Shown piece after piece: positions 31,449 to 42,741 of a DNA stretch of 64,000 bases; position 1 is the stretch's first letter, and every line of letters begins with the position of its first letter. The translations under genes were made by a program, and so were the position numbers. The DNA is from Mermis nigrescens. Its lineage: Eukaryota > Nematoda > Enoplea > Mermithida > Mermithidae. The notes beneath the pieces were generated by a model, which was not told the DNA's origin, searched no databases, and saw only the letters and a list, made by a program, of their open reading frames with translations. The stretch lies in the NCBI GenBank assembly GCA_036768485.1, contig JAVLUZ010000341.1, forward strand, positions 462,234 through 526,233, read 5' to 3'.

Positions 31449-31966
31449 TGAGCTCAAATAAACGTCGTAGTGGCTTTATACATTTTATACTTCCTTTAAT
31501 TTATTTAAATAACTGCGACTCACGAACGCGAAAATGCGCCTGAAACTGCTGCACTTATCGATTTTTTGCTAAGGTAGTTATGCTATTCATTTTTTATAAC
31601 TTTGAATTATCCCGAATACCATCGTCTAACGTCCGAAGAAACCGATAGCAGAGGACAAGTATTTTTTTATAAATCTTTTTACCTAATATTATTGTATAGA
31701 ATTATTTTGGCTTCTGAGTTCGCACATCAAGCTCTATATTTAAATTAAATAAACTAAAGAAATTATAATTTCTTAAGTATCCTAATAGCAAGCGAAATGC
31801 CACAATCAGAAAAATGAATATGCTTTGATAAAAACCGAATACACTTACTTGATATTATGGATTAGACAAAATAGATGGGACCAGTAAAAAATTCCCTAAG
31901 CATGCAAAAATCGAAAGTATGTATAAAAATTTACATTCTTCGTCCTGCAGAAAGAAACTGCAATGA

Positions 31967-32425
31967 ATTTAGAAAAAATGAATAATATGAAATAGCCTGT
32001 CCTTTAAAAGAAGAGATTACTCAATTTTGAAAGACGACAAATAATTCCTTAGTTAGCTTAAGGACAATTAGCGTAACAGTAAGGGTTGTGTGAAAATTAG
32101 TGTAAGAGTGCAAAACGATAGAAATCAGGTCTATCGGGTCCATGTGCAGCGCTTTCCTCTTATCCTCTAACCAACTGGCATTTACCTAATCTGAAATTTA
32201 GAAAAAAATGAATAATATGAATTAGCCTGTCCTTTAAAAGAAGAGATTACTCAATTTTGAAAGACGACAAATAATTCTTTAGTTAGCTTATGGACAATTA
32301 GCGGAACAGTAAGGGTTGTGTGAAAATTAGTGTAAGAGTGCAAAACGATAGAAATCAGGTTTATCGGGTCCATGTGCAGCGCTTTCCTCTCATCCTCTTA
32401 CCAACTGGCATTTACCTAATCTGAA
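31967..32425. repeat. 230-bp tandem duplication in the palindrome spacer
   Basis: About 31,967-32,195 and 32,196-32,425 are near-identical direct copies, with only a handful of substitutions visible (both contain GAATAATATGAA, CTCAATTTTGAAAGACG and CCATGTGCAGCGCTTTCC). Non-coding. Confidence 0.88.
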
Positions 32426-32942
32426 GTGTCAGAAATATGGGGTAATCCCTTTTATGCGCAAAATAGATTAATTTAAAGCTTCAGCTTTAACTTGCAGAGG
32501 CATGTGGTCGACAATCATACGAAAAAATGATGGGGGTGAAAATACAAATAATCAACAAGTACGCTTGATAAAAGCTTCGAAAAAGAAGCTTGGCGAGGCT
32601 GGAATATATTATGACGACATGAAAGATACTGAGCCTAATAGAATTAACAGCTTCAGCATCAGAGTCTGAGCACTAAAGCAGTAATTCACATCATCAGCTC
32701 AAAAGGGGGTGAATTTGTGGCATCAGCAGTCAGCATTAAAACTGGCTGGGCATTTTTCTTAGATCATCCCGGTTTTATACCTGAGTCGGTTCCAGCTTTT
32801 CGGCCAGATGATAGTAAAATGGACTCTGCTTCCAGCAATAATTCAAACATTCTTGGTGTCATTTGCAGTCTTTGCTCCATCTACTTATTATGTAAAAATG
32901 TTGATCTTTTGACTTCGCTGCTCTATCTGATGTCTGCTCACG
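32426..32942 (+). other. Palindrome spacer with two short open segments
   Basis: A 55-codon frame at 32,502-32,669 (MWSTIIRKNDGG, then EAGIYYDDMKD) is preceded by TTAACTTGCAG, a possible splice acceptor. A second open segment from about 32,690 (SSKGGEFVASAV, then TGWAFFLDHPGFIPESVP) runs to the polymerase fragment. Either could be a host exon or a decayed transposon; I recognise neither. Confidence 0.35.
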
Positions 32943-33434
32943 TGATCAGCTTATCATACAACTACTAACTCATCTTGAAAAAATTCAACAAAAACAAAAG
33001 TTCCATACTTTTATCAAACTTTCGGCCTATTTTTCAAACCCTTGATGAAAAAATAATGATAAGTGAAAACTATATAAGGGAGCAAGAAGCCGATGTTAGA
33101 CGCGAAAAAGGGCTCCTCGATAAACTAATTATCCTCAGAAGCAGGCTATTTAAATACTGCACGCAACTTACTTGTCTTGGCTTCAACTCAGGAAAATACG
33201 ATATCAATTTAATTAAACGGAATTTGTTCCCTGCATTGATTCAAAAAGTACGAAGTGATCCAGAAAATAATAAATGGCCAAAAGCTATCTTACGAAATGG
33301 ATTCGCACTATGCTTGTCAACAAGCATTTTCAAATTTCTCGACATTAGCACATACGTAGCACCTGGCTTTAGTTTAGATACATTTATGAGAGCATACAAA
33401 GCATCATTGACTAAAACATAATTTCCCTATGAAT
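32943..33434 (+). pseudogene. polB: Third fragment of the Polinton DNA polymerase gene (exonuclease region)
   Basis: This 492-bp piece is equivalent to 39,530-40,020 of copy 2 and in the same orientation. It covers the ExoII block (FNSGKYDINL), with one extra A in an A-run at its start (frameshift) and a TAA at its end where copy 2 has AAA. It differs from copies 1 and 2 at its own set of sites, so it is a separate sister. It joins arm 2 at a 4-bp overlap (GAAT) and the left spacer at TGATCAG. Confidence 0.9.
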
Positions 33435-33522
33435 TTTGGCCTTCCACATTAACCGACTTAATAAAACAGTCCTTGCAATAAAACAAATCGTTGGTTTCGA
33501 TTTCAATGCCATTAATGATTAT
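33431..33522 (-). pseudogene. Truncated copy of candidate host exon B (arm 2)
   Basis: Reverse complement of 31,055-31,146. Exon B is cut after 92 nt at the palindrome junction and exon C is absent on this side, so this copy cannot be spliced as in arm 1. Confidence 0.6.
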
Positions 33523-34676
33523 CTGAAATAAAAATTCAAATACTGAAGAATATGGGAAATGTGGGAAATGCAAAAAGGAACAATAAAGCTGCACAATCGG
33601 TCTGAAAACCTTAAATCTACAAGTATGATCAAAAATAAATAATCAAAATAGAGAAATGTAAATGTTTTTGAAAGGAATTTTTTATCATTTCTGTAGAATT
33701 TAACTTCATTTTAATCGTCTTAAGTCAAATCGTTAAGCCCCTCGAAACCAATATGTGCATTTCTGAACACAAACAAGCGCGTGCGGGTATGGTATTGATG
33801 CTTACAGTTTGTGCAAATAACTTATATTACTGTAACGATTAAATAAAATTGGGCTAGGAAAAACAAGAACAGAATTAGAGTCAGCAAATACGTAGGTTTT
33901 TGCAGCCTGACTTATGCTTCACGCGAACTGTGCTGCGAAATTCTGCTCGCAGTGCTGCGCCATGGGGCGCTCAGCACACTTAAAAAATGTTTATAATGGA
34001 TTTAAAAAAATTAAATAAATCTTAAAGAAATCTCGTTGGACCTATTGTATCGATGGACACACCGCTAGAAATTTTATTATAGAGTTTTAAAGCTAACGTG
34101 GATGCAGATATGTGTTTCAACGATTTTTTTATTTTTCATTTGAAATGCACAAGCAATAATACTGGAAAATGTTCGATTGTGAAAAAATACGTTTCAACGT
34201 GACATAAAAAAAGATAATTTACTTTGCAAATTAAGCCCGATAATACATGAATTGATTTACAAGTTTAGCGATGTGATATATAGTTTGTAAATAAACTATC
34301 TTAAAAATATTACGTGAATATATTATAACCCGCTCAGAATACATTCTCGTCAGAATTATATACTATTATTGAATTTTTAGATTTATCTGCTATACAATTC
34401 ATCGCGTAAAAGACGCAATCAAACTAATTATCTGATTTTATGTTTATCATTGGGACTTGCACGAATCTACATTAAATATCATTCTAGATTTGCATCATTT
34501 ATTATCCAGTAGGCTGATATTTTGACTTCCTTCGAGGGAAACTCTACGTTTGATAGGATTGAGCATATTCTAGCGGGCCTTAATTAGCGATGTTAAGGGC
34601 GGGTCTATCAATTCAAAGACTTTTTTAGGGGGGTGCATTGACAAGGTGGGTCCATCGAGAATTTGTTGTGCCATGT

Positions 34677-34865
34677 CTATGGTAGACAGCACCAAAATTC
34701 GGTGATAGGGTGTGTACAAGATTTTCCAAGGGTCCAAGAATAGTCTTAAAAATGGTGGTATGGCTAAAAAAAATTCTGGGGGTACTATGGTCTTTTTGGA
34801 TGGGGGTATCAGGCCTTCTAGCGGTTTGCATACCCTCCTCTTATTTACTTCCCACGCCCATGTGC
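34677..34865 (-). mobile_element. MITE copy 5 (arm 2 duplicate of copy 4)
   Basis: Inverted duplicate of 29,737-29,923 with the same internal deletion, so it was copied with the arm and did not insert independently. Confidence 0.65.
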
Positions 34866-35332
34866 GCTGACGAGCCAGTGAGCATATCGAGATTTTTCTT
34901 TGTCTGTTTGGTGTGTCTAACGAGATTTCCACTTGAGTGAATACTTAAAAGGAATAAAAATTAAGCTCAACATGCTACAAATCAGCTAAACAAACATCAT
35001 CGCGAGGCTCAGCATTGTCATAGAGTGTTTTCTTCGATGACATATCTTATATTAAATCAATTCTCCTCATTTGGCTATTTTTTGAACTAATAAAGACTAA
35101 TTAGGGAATCAATATTTTGTGTGTTAATAAATTTATTTAGGCGATAACAGATTAATCGAGAGAAATCTCGAGATTAAACAGCTGAAAACAAAAGTACAGA
35201 CAGTTCACGTGAAAAAATTTTCATCATTCTACCTGCAATGAAATCAAGCGGAAAACTGCATATCTAAGCGATTCCGCTATTTCTTTATATGCTTTCGAAA
35301 CGAGTTTGATACAATAAAAACGAATATTTTAC

Positions 35333-35473
35333 TGTAGGAACGTCGCCGTTAGCATTGCCTAATGTCAGAGCAAACTGGTTATGATAATTTATTGCGTTAT
35401 TGAGAGGTGGATGCGTTCTTTCCAGTATGTCTTTCGTGATTTGGCTCTGTTTCCATACACGAACGATCCTAAT
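35333..35473 (-). pseudogene. Copy of candidate host exon A (arm 2)
   Basis: Reverse complement of 29,128-29,268. The reading frame and both splice signals are conserved, but the gene it would belong to is truncated downstream. Confidence 0.5.
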
Positions 35474-36384
35474 CTGTGAAAAAATTTATTATGAAAAATA
35501 AGTTAAGTGATTCATTATTTATAATAGACCCTTGCATGTAAGCATAAAATACAAATAATTTTTTAAAACGTAAAGGCCTATGGTGAATCTCACTTGGCCA
35601 CTCTATCTGCGCCAGAATACCTAGAATCTCATTAATTCAGTAGACTGCAGTACCGAATTTATAAATTTCTTATGTTTTTCTGCGATCAGCGTACAGCTTG
35701 ATTAAGAAACGACAAAAATTTATGCTTATTGCCCCACCATCGATTTTTTAGGCATTTTTGGTCTGTAAAAACTATTGGACTCCAGACTTAAATTTACTTT
35801 TCACCTATTTACGTTTTGAACGCCTCTTCGACAACGAATGGTCGTCCGACCAATAAGCCAAAACAATATCACGTTAAATTCAGATTTCCACATAATAGAC
35901 GTTGCAGATCTGAAACTCAAAACTAAATGAATATAGAACTCGATTAATCTCTTCCATCCAATTAACAAAATGTGGAATCATTGGCTTTTGGTAAAAATAG
36001 CATTAAATTTGAATTTAATCAAATTTTGCGATTTCTTCTCATAACATACGGACAATAGATTTTTTCGTAAAAAATAATTGAAAAAAGAAGCATCAAAGGC
36101 TGACGTGTTTAAACCGAAAATCACAAGAATGCATTTTGCGGCTTTTTTCCCCCTTTTTTCGAGGAATGTAAGAAATTAGGCGACAGGTCAGTGGATGAAT
36201 GAGCTAGAGCAGAAATGCAAGTGAAATTGTCCATGCGTGGGCATGAGAGGATGGGTTAGGGGATGAGAAGCTCAGCTTCGAAATTTCAAAATACCCCGCC
36301 GCAGACGGTAGGAGTCCAAAATTAAATTTTTGCATCTTTTGTACAATTGCTTAGCAGTTTTGCCCCATCCAGACGATTGTGTTC

Positions 36385-36990
36385 ATTGTGGCTATCCGTC
36401 CATGGAGGAAACCCGTACAGCTTGGCCCTCCGTCTAGCTTGGCCGTCCATTCGGTGCTGGCTCAACAGCCACACCAGTCCCAACAGCCCTACCGTCCCAA
36501 CAGCCCCACCGTCCCAACAGCTCCACCAAAAATTCCAACAGCCCCACCCGTCCCAACAGCCCCACCAGTCCCATCAGCCCCACCGTTTCAACAGCCCCAA
36601 CAATAATCCCAACAGCCCCCCCCCTTAATAATTCCAACAGCCCCACCAATAATCCCAACAGCCCCACCAATCCCAACAGCCCCACCGTCCTAACAGCCCC
36701 ACCGTCCCAACAGCTCCACCAAAAATTCCAACAGCCCCACCCGTCCCAACAGCCCCACCAGTCCCATCAGCCCCCACCGTCTCAACAGCCCCACCAATAA
36801 TCCCAACAGCCCCCCCCTTAATAATTCCAACAGCCCCACCAATCCTAACAGCCCCACCAATAATCCCAACAGCCCGACCAATCCCAACAGCCCCACCTAT
36901 CCCAACAGCCCCACCATCCCAACAGCCTCACCGTCCCAACGGCCCCACCAGTCCCAAGAGCCCCACCAATCCCAGCAGTTCCACCATTCC
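36385..36990 (+). repeat. GGCCGTCC unit and expanded CCCAACAGCCCCACC minisatellite (arm 2)
   Basis: Counterpart of 27,880-28,260. The minisatellite is about twice as long as in arm 1 because a block of about 200 bp containing TTAATAATTCCAACAGCC is repeated (about 36,500-36,690 and 36,700-36,880). The expansion therefore happened after the arms formed, or arm 1 contracted. Confidence 0.8.
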
Positions 36991-37043
36991 AGCAGTCCTA
37001 CTATTCCAACAGTCGCACTCTCCCAACCACACATAAGCGTAGG

Positions 37044-37705
37044 AGTAGTATAGAGACCCCCTCCCCCCGCAAGCGCATTTCAGTAGCACCGCTATGTTAT
37101 AACGTGTGAAAAAGTCGTCCTATCTTTTCTACATAATGGTACCGTTTTCTGCGGCTCAAGCAAGGACCGGGAAGTCGAAGGACCGGGAAATCGAAGGACC
37201 GGGAAGACAAAGGACCGGAAAGTCAAATTTATATATACCCACTCCTTTTGTGCTCAAGTTCAGTTGCATAATGTGTCTGAGCAAGGACCGGGAAGTCATA
37301 TTTATAACTTTTCAGCAGCAGCAGATAGCCTAGTAGTCATACCTGGGACCCTGGGGTGCAGTGCTATAACATATACAATGATTAAGCATAGGCAACGCTA
37401 TAAGATATACAATGGTCAAGGATAGGCAATGGTTAAGGATAGGACATAGTTGAGGAGTGGAAGGGGTCAAAATTGGCACAGTGCCAACAAGATTAAACTA
37501 AGATTAAAATCAAACCTAAGTGTAAACTTAAGCTAAAGCATAAAGTTAAGCTATAGTGTGTTAAGTACATACTATTGTGCTAAACTATGGCTACAACTTC
37601 CTGAGGGGAGGGGGAGCCCCCCAACGCAGCCCCCTACAATACTTATAATCAGTGGTCCGCTCTTGCTACCACTGCCACATGGGCTTAAATATGCTAGACA
37701 CGCTT
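37044..37705 (+). repeat. Terminal inverted repeat of Polinton copy 2, proximal
   Basis: Corresponds to the right terminal repeat of copy 1 (four 15-bp GGACCGGGAA units). Contains CTATGTTATAACGTG at about 37,092. Confidence 0.9.
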
Positions 37706-37709
37706 AGAT

Positions 37710-37868
37710 GTGTTCATAATGTCTATAAATATGAATTTTTCTTGCAAAGTTTATAAATATGAACTTTTTCTACCAAAAGTTTATAATAATTTTCTAACAA
37801 AGTTTATAAAGTTTTCTTACAAAAATATAAATTTTTATCTTGAAACTACAAATAGTCATCGAAGAACT
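37710..37868 (+). promoter_or_regulatory. Repeated TATA region upstream of polymerase, copy 2
   Basis: TATAAATA boxes follow each other at about 37,722 and 37,750, with weaker TTTATAATAA, TTTATAAAG and AATATAAATT forms further on, each embedded in a unit of about 28 bp. This is the only gene in the element with more than one box. Confidence 0.6.
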
Positions 37869-40800
37869 ATGGCAAATATTGTCGAATATTCTGCAGGTCT
37901 TGGTGTCAGAGGGGCTGATTATAGGCCTCCGCCGGCAGACGCCAGTGATCTTTTTGATGCTGGTTCAAACCGATCGCGGCTTCCGAAGCGCAAGCCGCAG
38001 CTTTGTACTGTATGTAATAAATCGTTTACACGTCGAAGCAGGCTAGCAGAGCATGAGAGTTCTGCCCATTTAGGATCTAGGTTCAAATGTCCTTCCTGTG
38101 CCTCTCTGTTCAAATTAAGAAGAATTTTAGTTAATTACTTTGAGATGAAACATGTTACATGTAAATGTATGTATTGTGACCAAACATTTGAATCAAATGA
38201 GGATTTATTTTCTCACACACATCTTAGGACATGTTTAAAAGTAAGACCTAATAACCCCATCATTCGGGCAATTGAGAGAGCCGGGCCAGTTGCACTAATT
38301 CCTGAGGACAAGCTTCTTCCAGAGGATTTGTCCGACTACCCTGAGGATATCAGGGAGGAAGTCATGAGATATTGGCGACTCATTCGAACTACCAAAAGTG
38401 TGAGCGATGTGCTCGATCATGCATACAACTATAGATGGGGAAGCGGTAATTACTTAGATATGCTTACAGATATTTTACAAAACGAAAAAGAAGCTTTTCG
38501 AGTAGATGCAGCAATAGGCTGTTTTCTTAAAAATCGTGAAACTGGAGCCAGAAATTATTGGTATGCATGTCAAAACAACTTCACTCTTCTAGGAACCCCT
38601 ATTTTAATAACAAATGGTAATGATATTAAAGGCTTAGCTGAAAAACTGGAGCTTATAGACGTTGAGGAGAAATTCAGTCGCCCAGATACAAAATGGGGAC
38701 TACAGGCTATAACCAACGTCGAATTTTTCGTAACGCCTCAAACGAAATTTGTGAGTGGTTGCACAGATGTAAAACTGACAGAAAATATTGCCTATAAGAG
38801 ACATACTCTACATATGACTCAAGATCATAACAGGCATAGTTTTAAAGACAATCTCTGCTTCTTCCGCTGTTTGGCACAGTGTATTTTTGGAAATTTTGAG
38901 CCACATAATGTTTATCAACTTTTCGTTCAATATTGTAAAAAGAAAAAGGATCACTCAACTGTTGCAAGTTTTATTGGTGTGCCATACACAGACTTGGAGA
39001 TGCTTGAGAAATTGTTTCGAGTAGACATTCAGTGTTTTCATATAGATGCAGACAAGCAGTCACCTGTCTGTTGGAAGAATGTAGTTAGAAAGTATGAAAA
39101 ACTATTAAATCTTGATATTTCTTACACCGATTCTAGATAAGCTCACTATAGTTGCATTATAAATCTCGATCAGTATGCAAAACGCTATGCATGTCTCACA
39201 TGCAGTCGGCTGTTTCATAAAGCTGAATTATTAAAGGACCATGCAAAAAATCATTGCAGACATGGTAAAACCAAACATAAATTCCCTGGCGGAATCTTTC
39301 AGCTAAAGAAAACAGTTTTTGAACAGCTTTCCGAATATGATATACATATTCCCAAAGAGCAACAATTCTGCCCTTTCTTTGCAGTTTACTACTTTGAAGC
39401 TCTTTTGATTAAAGAGCGCGTAGAAAGCTCAAATAAATTACATTTTGTTGCCCAGCACCAGCCCATCTCTTGTGCAGTACACACAAACGTCCCTGGTTTT
39501 CACCCCCAATGTTTTGTAACCAACAATCCTGATCAGCTTATCATACAAGTACTAACTCATCTTGAAAAAATTCAACAAAAACAAAGTTCCATACTTTTAT
39601 CAAACTTTCGGCCTATTTTTCAAACCCTTGATGAAAAAATAATGATAAGTGAAAACTATATAAGGGAGCAAGAAGCCGATGTTAGACGCGAAAAAGGGCT
39701 CCTTGATAAACTAATTATCCTCAGAAGCAGGCTATTTAAATACTGCATGCAACTTACTTGTCTTGGCTTCAACTCGGGCAAATGTGATATCAATTTAATT
39801 AAACGGAATTGGTTCCCTGCATTGATTCAAAAAGTACGAAGTGATCCAGAAAATAATAATTGGCCAAAAGCTATCTTACGAAATGGATTCACACTATGCT
39901 TGTCAACAAGCATTCTCAAATTTCTCGACATTAGCACATACGTAGCACCTGGCTTTAGTTTAGATACATTCATGAGAGCATACAAAGCATCATTGACTAA
40001 AGCAAAATTTCCCTATGAATATCTAGATGCATTCGAAAAATTATCTGATACACAATTACCACCGCCAGACGCCTTCTATAGTTCCATGGAAGCGGAATGT
40101 ATTAGTGCTGAGGATTATGAGCAGTGTCAAAAATACTGGCAACAGTATAATATGACAACCTTAAAGGATTATCTCTTGTTTTACAACAAACGAGATGTAC
40201 TTCCTTTTCTTGAAGCATGCACTACCATGGCCAATTTGTATTGGGCCAGATTTCGAATAGATATTTTTAGGGAAGCAATGTCATTACCAGGTGTCACTGA
40301 GCGCTACCTTTTCAAAAGCATTCCTGAAACCAAATTCTCATTATTCTCGGAAAATTCGAAACAAATTTATTATACTTTAAAATCTAGTATGTGCGGTGGC
40401 TTATCTATGGTAATGACTAGACTAGCAATAAAAGATCAAACATTCATAAGAAACAACCCAGCCAAACGTGTGAAAGCTATAATAGGCCTCGATTTTAATG
40501 CCTTATACCTGTGGGCGCAGTCTATGGACACGCCAACTGGTTATCATGATTATTGGGTGCTAGAGAAAAAGAATAAATTTCATGAGGTTAGCGCTTCTAA
40601 ACCAATATCTGTAGAATATTTTGAATATGAGAGTCATAGGATAGGACATCACATTCAACATTGTAATAATGCTAAGGAAAAAACTGTAGGCCCCGCCTGC
40701 TTACCTGTTGACGGATTTTGCGCAGACACACATACAGTGTATGAATTTTATCGTTGCTATTACCATTGTCACCACTGCCTGGCAGGTCAAAGAAATAAGA

Positions 40801-42128
40801 AAAAGGATCCTGAAGAAGCCTATTCATGGATTCAAACAATAGAAGCCTATATAAGATCATTAGGCTATAATTTGGTAAATATATGGGAGTGCAAGTGGCA
40901 CTCCATCAGAGAAGAGTATTTGAAAACTCGACCAATTAGGAAATTTTATGCAAAAACTTGGGTTAGTGAAAGTGAAATGACCCAATCAATTTAAGATGGT
41001 TCAGTCTTTGGATTTGCAAAAGGTAATATTTGCACCCCTGAAGATTTGAAACCACAATATGCCAATTTTCCGCCAATTATAAAACATGCAGAGATTAGCA
41101 GAGAGGATATAGGTCCTCTGATGAAAGAATATGCGGAGAAGAATGGTTTGCTGAAAAAGCCCCGGCAAAACCTAATTAGCAGTTATTTCGGAAAAGAGAT
41201 TCTACTTTCTACAGAAATGGTTAAGTTTTTAGTTCAACATGGACTTGCACTGGAGAAAATTTTATAGGTTATACAGTATGACAAGTCAAGACCTTTTGAA
41301 AATTTTAGAGACACGGTCACGAAACATAGACAAGAAGGTGATGCGGATCCAGAATTGGCCATGATTGCCGATACTTTCAAACTGTTTGGCAATACAGGAT
41401 ATGGCAAAACCTTAACGAATAAGGAGCAACATGTGGATGTGCTTTATGCTGATTACGAGAAAGCAGCTGAAGCAAGCTTGAGCCCATATGTGAAAAAGGT
41501 GAAATTCATTACAACCAACTGTTATGAAGTGCACATGCTCAAGAAGGAAATTGTTTTAGATTTGCCTATAGTTGTTGGACTCTCAGTCTACAATTGGGCG
41601 AAAATCCGAATGTTAGAGTTCTTTTACGATGTGCTGTTGAAATATTTTGACATTTCGGATTACCAGTGTATGCAGACAGACACAGACAGCATATATTTAG
41701 CATTGTCTGCAGAAAATCTATTAGATTTAGTAAAACACAATCTTAAGGGTGAATTTGAGACAGTGTATAAAAAGTGGTTTGTAACATCAAAGGCCACTAA
41801 AGGAACTCCTGGTCTGTTGAAAGAGGAGTTTTGAGGAACAGCTATGTGCTGTTTGGCTGCAAAAACATATATTGCTGTTGATGGCCTAAGCGAAAATATG
41901 AAAATCAGCAGTAAAGGATTAATGAAGAAAGTAAACCGGTTGTCCTTTGATCAGTATACTCATGTGCTGGATTCTCATGAAGCACAAGGAGGTAGAAACA
42001 TAGGATTCAGGATGCAGCCGGATAATCACATGTGGACATACATCCAGGAGAAGCAGGGACTGCCGTACCTATACGTTAAAAGAAAAGTACTCTTGGATGG
42101 TATTTTGACAGTCCCACTAGACATATGA
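37869..42128 (+). pseudogene. polB: Polinton protein-primed DNA polymerase B, copy 2, four in-frame stops
   Basis: A single uninterrupted frame of 1,420 codons carries four stops: TAA 39,138-39,140 and TAA 40,992-40,994 (shared), TAG 41,265-41,267 and TGA 41,832-41,834 (private; GAG and CGA in copy 1). Domains by codon from ATG 37,869: C2H2-like fingers 46-67, 74-95 (His90 changed to Tyr) and 100-122; N-terminal domain with DNLCFFRCLA near 380; a Cys/His pair (YACLTCSRLF) near 440; ExoI YYFEAL near 507; ExoII FNSGKCDINL near 634; ExoIII YNKRDVLPF near 772; motif A GLDFNALYLW near 873; motif B GNTGYGKTL near 1,174; motif C TDTDSIYLAL near 1,271. The family copies linear genomes by protein priming. 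I chose M37,869 because the upstream codons translate TATA repeats. Confidence 0.94.
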
Positions 42129-42320
42129 AACCATAGTACTGGTTTTAAATTTTAGTTTTTCAGTGTTTTTTTTTCTTTTTGGTTGTAGCAACAGGGCGCC
42201 TAATATCCCTCTGAACCAGGCATGTGGTTAGGAGTTCTGAAGCTACGACTTAATGTATATTACTGAAAATATGACCCACCATTGTGCCAACCTCCTCGTG
42301 GTGTGGGTCGGACATCGACC
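42129..42320. other. Polinton spacer between polymerase and minisatellite, copy 2
   Basis: Duplicate of 22,561-22,757; no gene. Confidence 0.5.
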
Positions 42321-42329
42321 AATGGGCAC

Positions 42330-42695
42330 AACATTTTTTGTAAAGTTTGGAACATTTTGTGTAAAGTTTGGAACATTTTTTTGGAAAGTTTGGAACACAT
42401 TTTACACGTTATAACATGGGAAGTTTGTTAAGTTTGGAACATTTTTTTGTAAAGTTTGGAATATTTTTGTAAAGTTTGGAACATTTTTGTAAAGTTTGGA
42501 ACATTTTTGTAAAGTTTCGAACATTTTTGTAAAGTTTGGAACATTTTTTGTAAAGTTTGGAACACATTTTACACGTTATAACATAGGAAGTTTGTAAAGT
42601 TTGGAACATTTTTTGTAAAGTTTCGAATATTTTTGTAATGTTTGGAACATTTTTGTAAAGTTTGGAACATTTTTGTAAAGTTTGGAACATTTTTG
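42330..42695. repeat. 20-bp minisatellite between polymerase and integrase, copy 2
   Basis: AACATTTTTGTAAAGTTTGG units, the complement of copy 1, with two ACACGTTATAACAT interruptions at about 42,405 and 42,572. The array is shorter than in copy 1, so it has changed since the duplication. Confidence 0.9.
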
Positions 42696-42704
42696 TGAAA
42701 ATGG

Positions 42705-42715
42705 TTATAAATATT
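42705..42715 (+). promoter_or_regulatory. TATAAATA box of integrase gene, copy 2
   Basis: TTATAAATATT, 37 nt upstream of ATG 42,742. Confidence 0.6.
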
Positions 42716-42741
42716 GCTGCAAGTACCAGTAGATTATAAAA

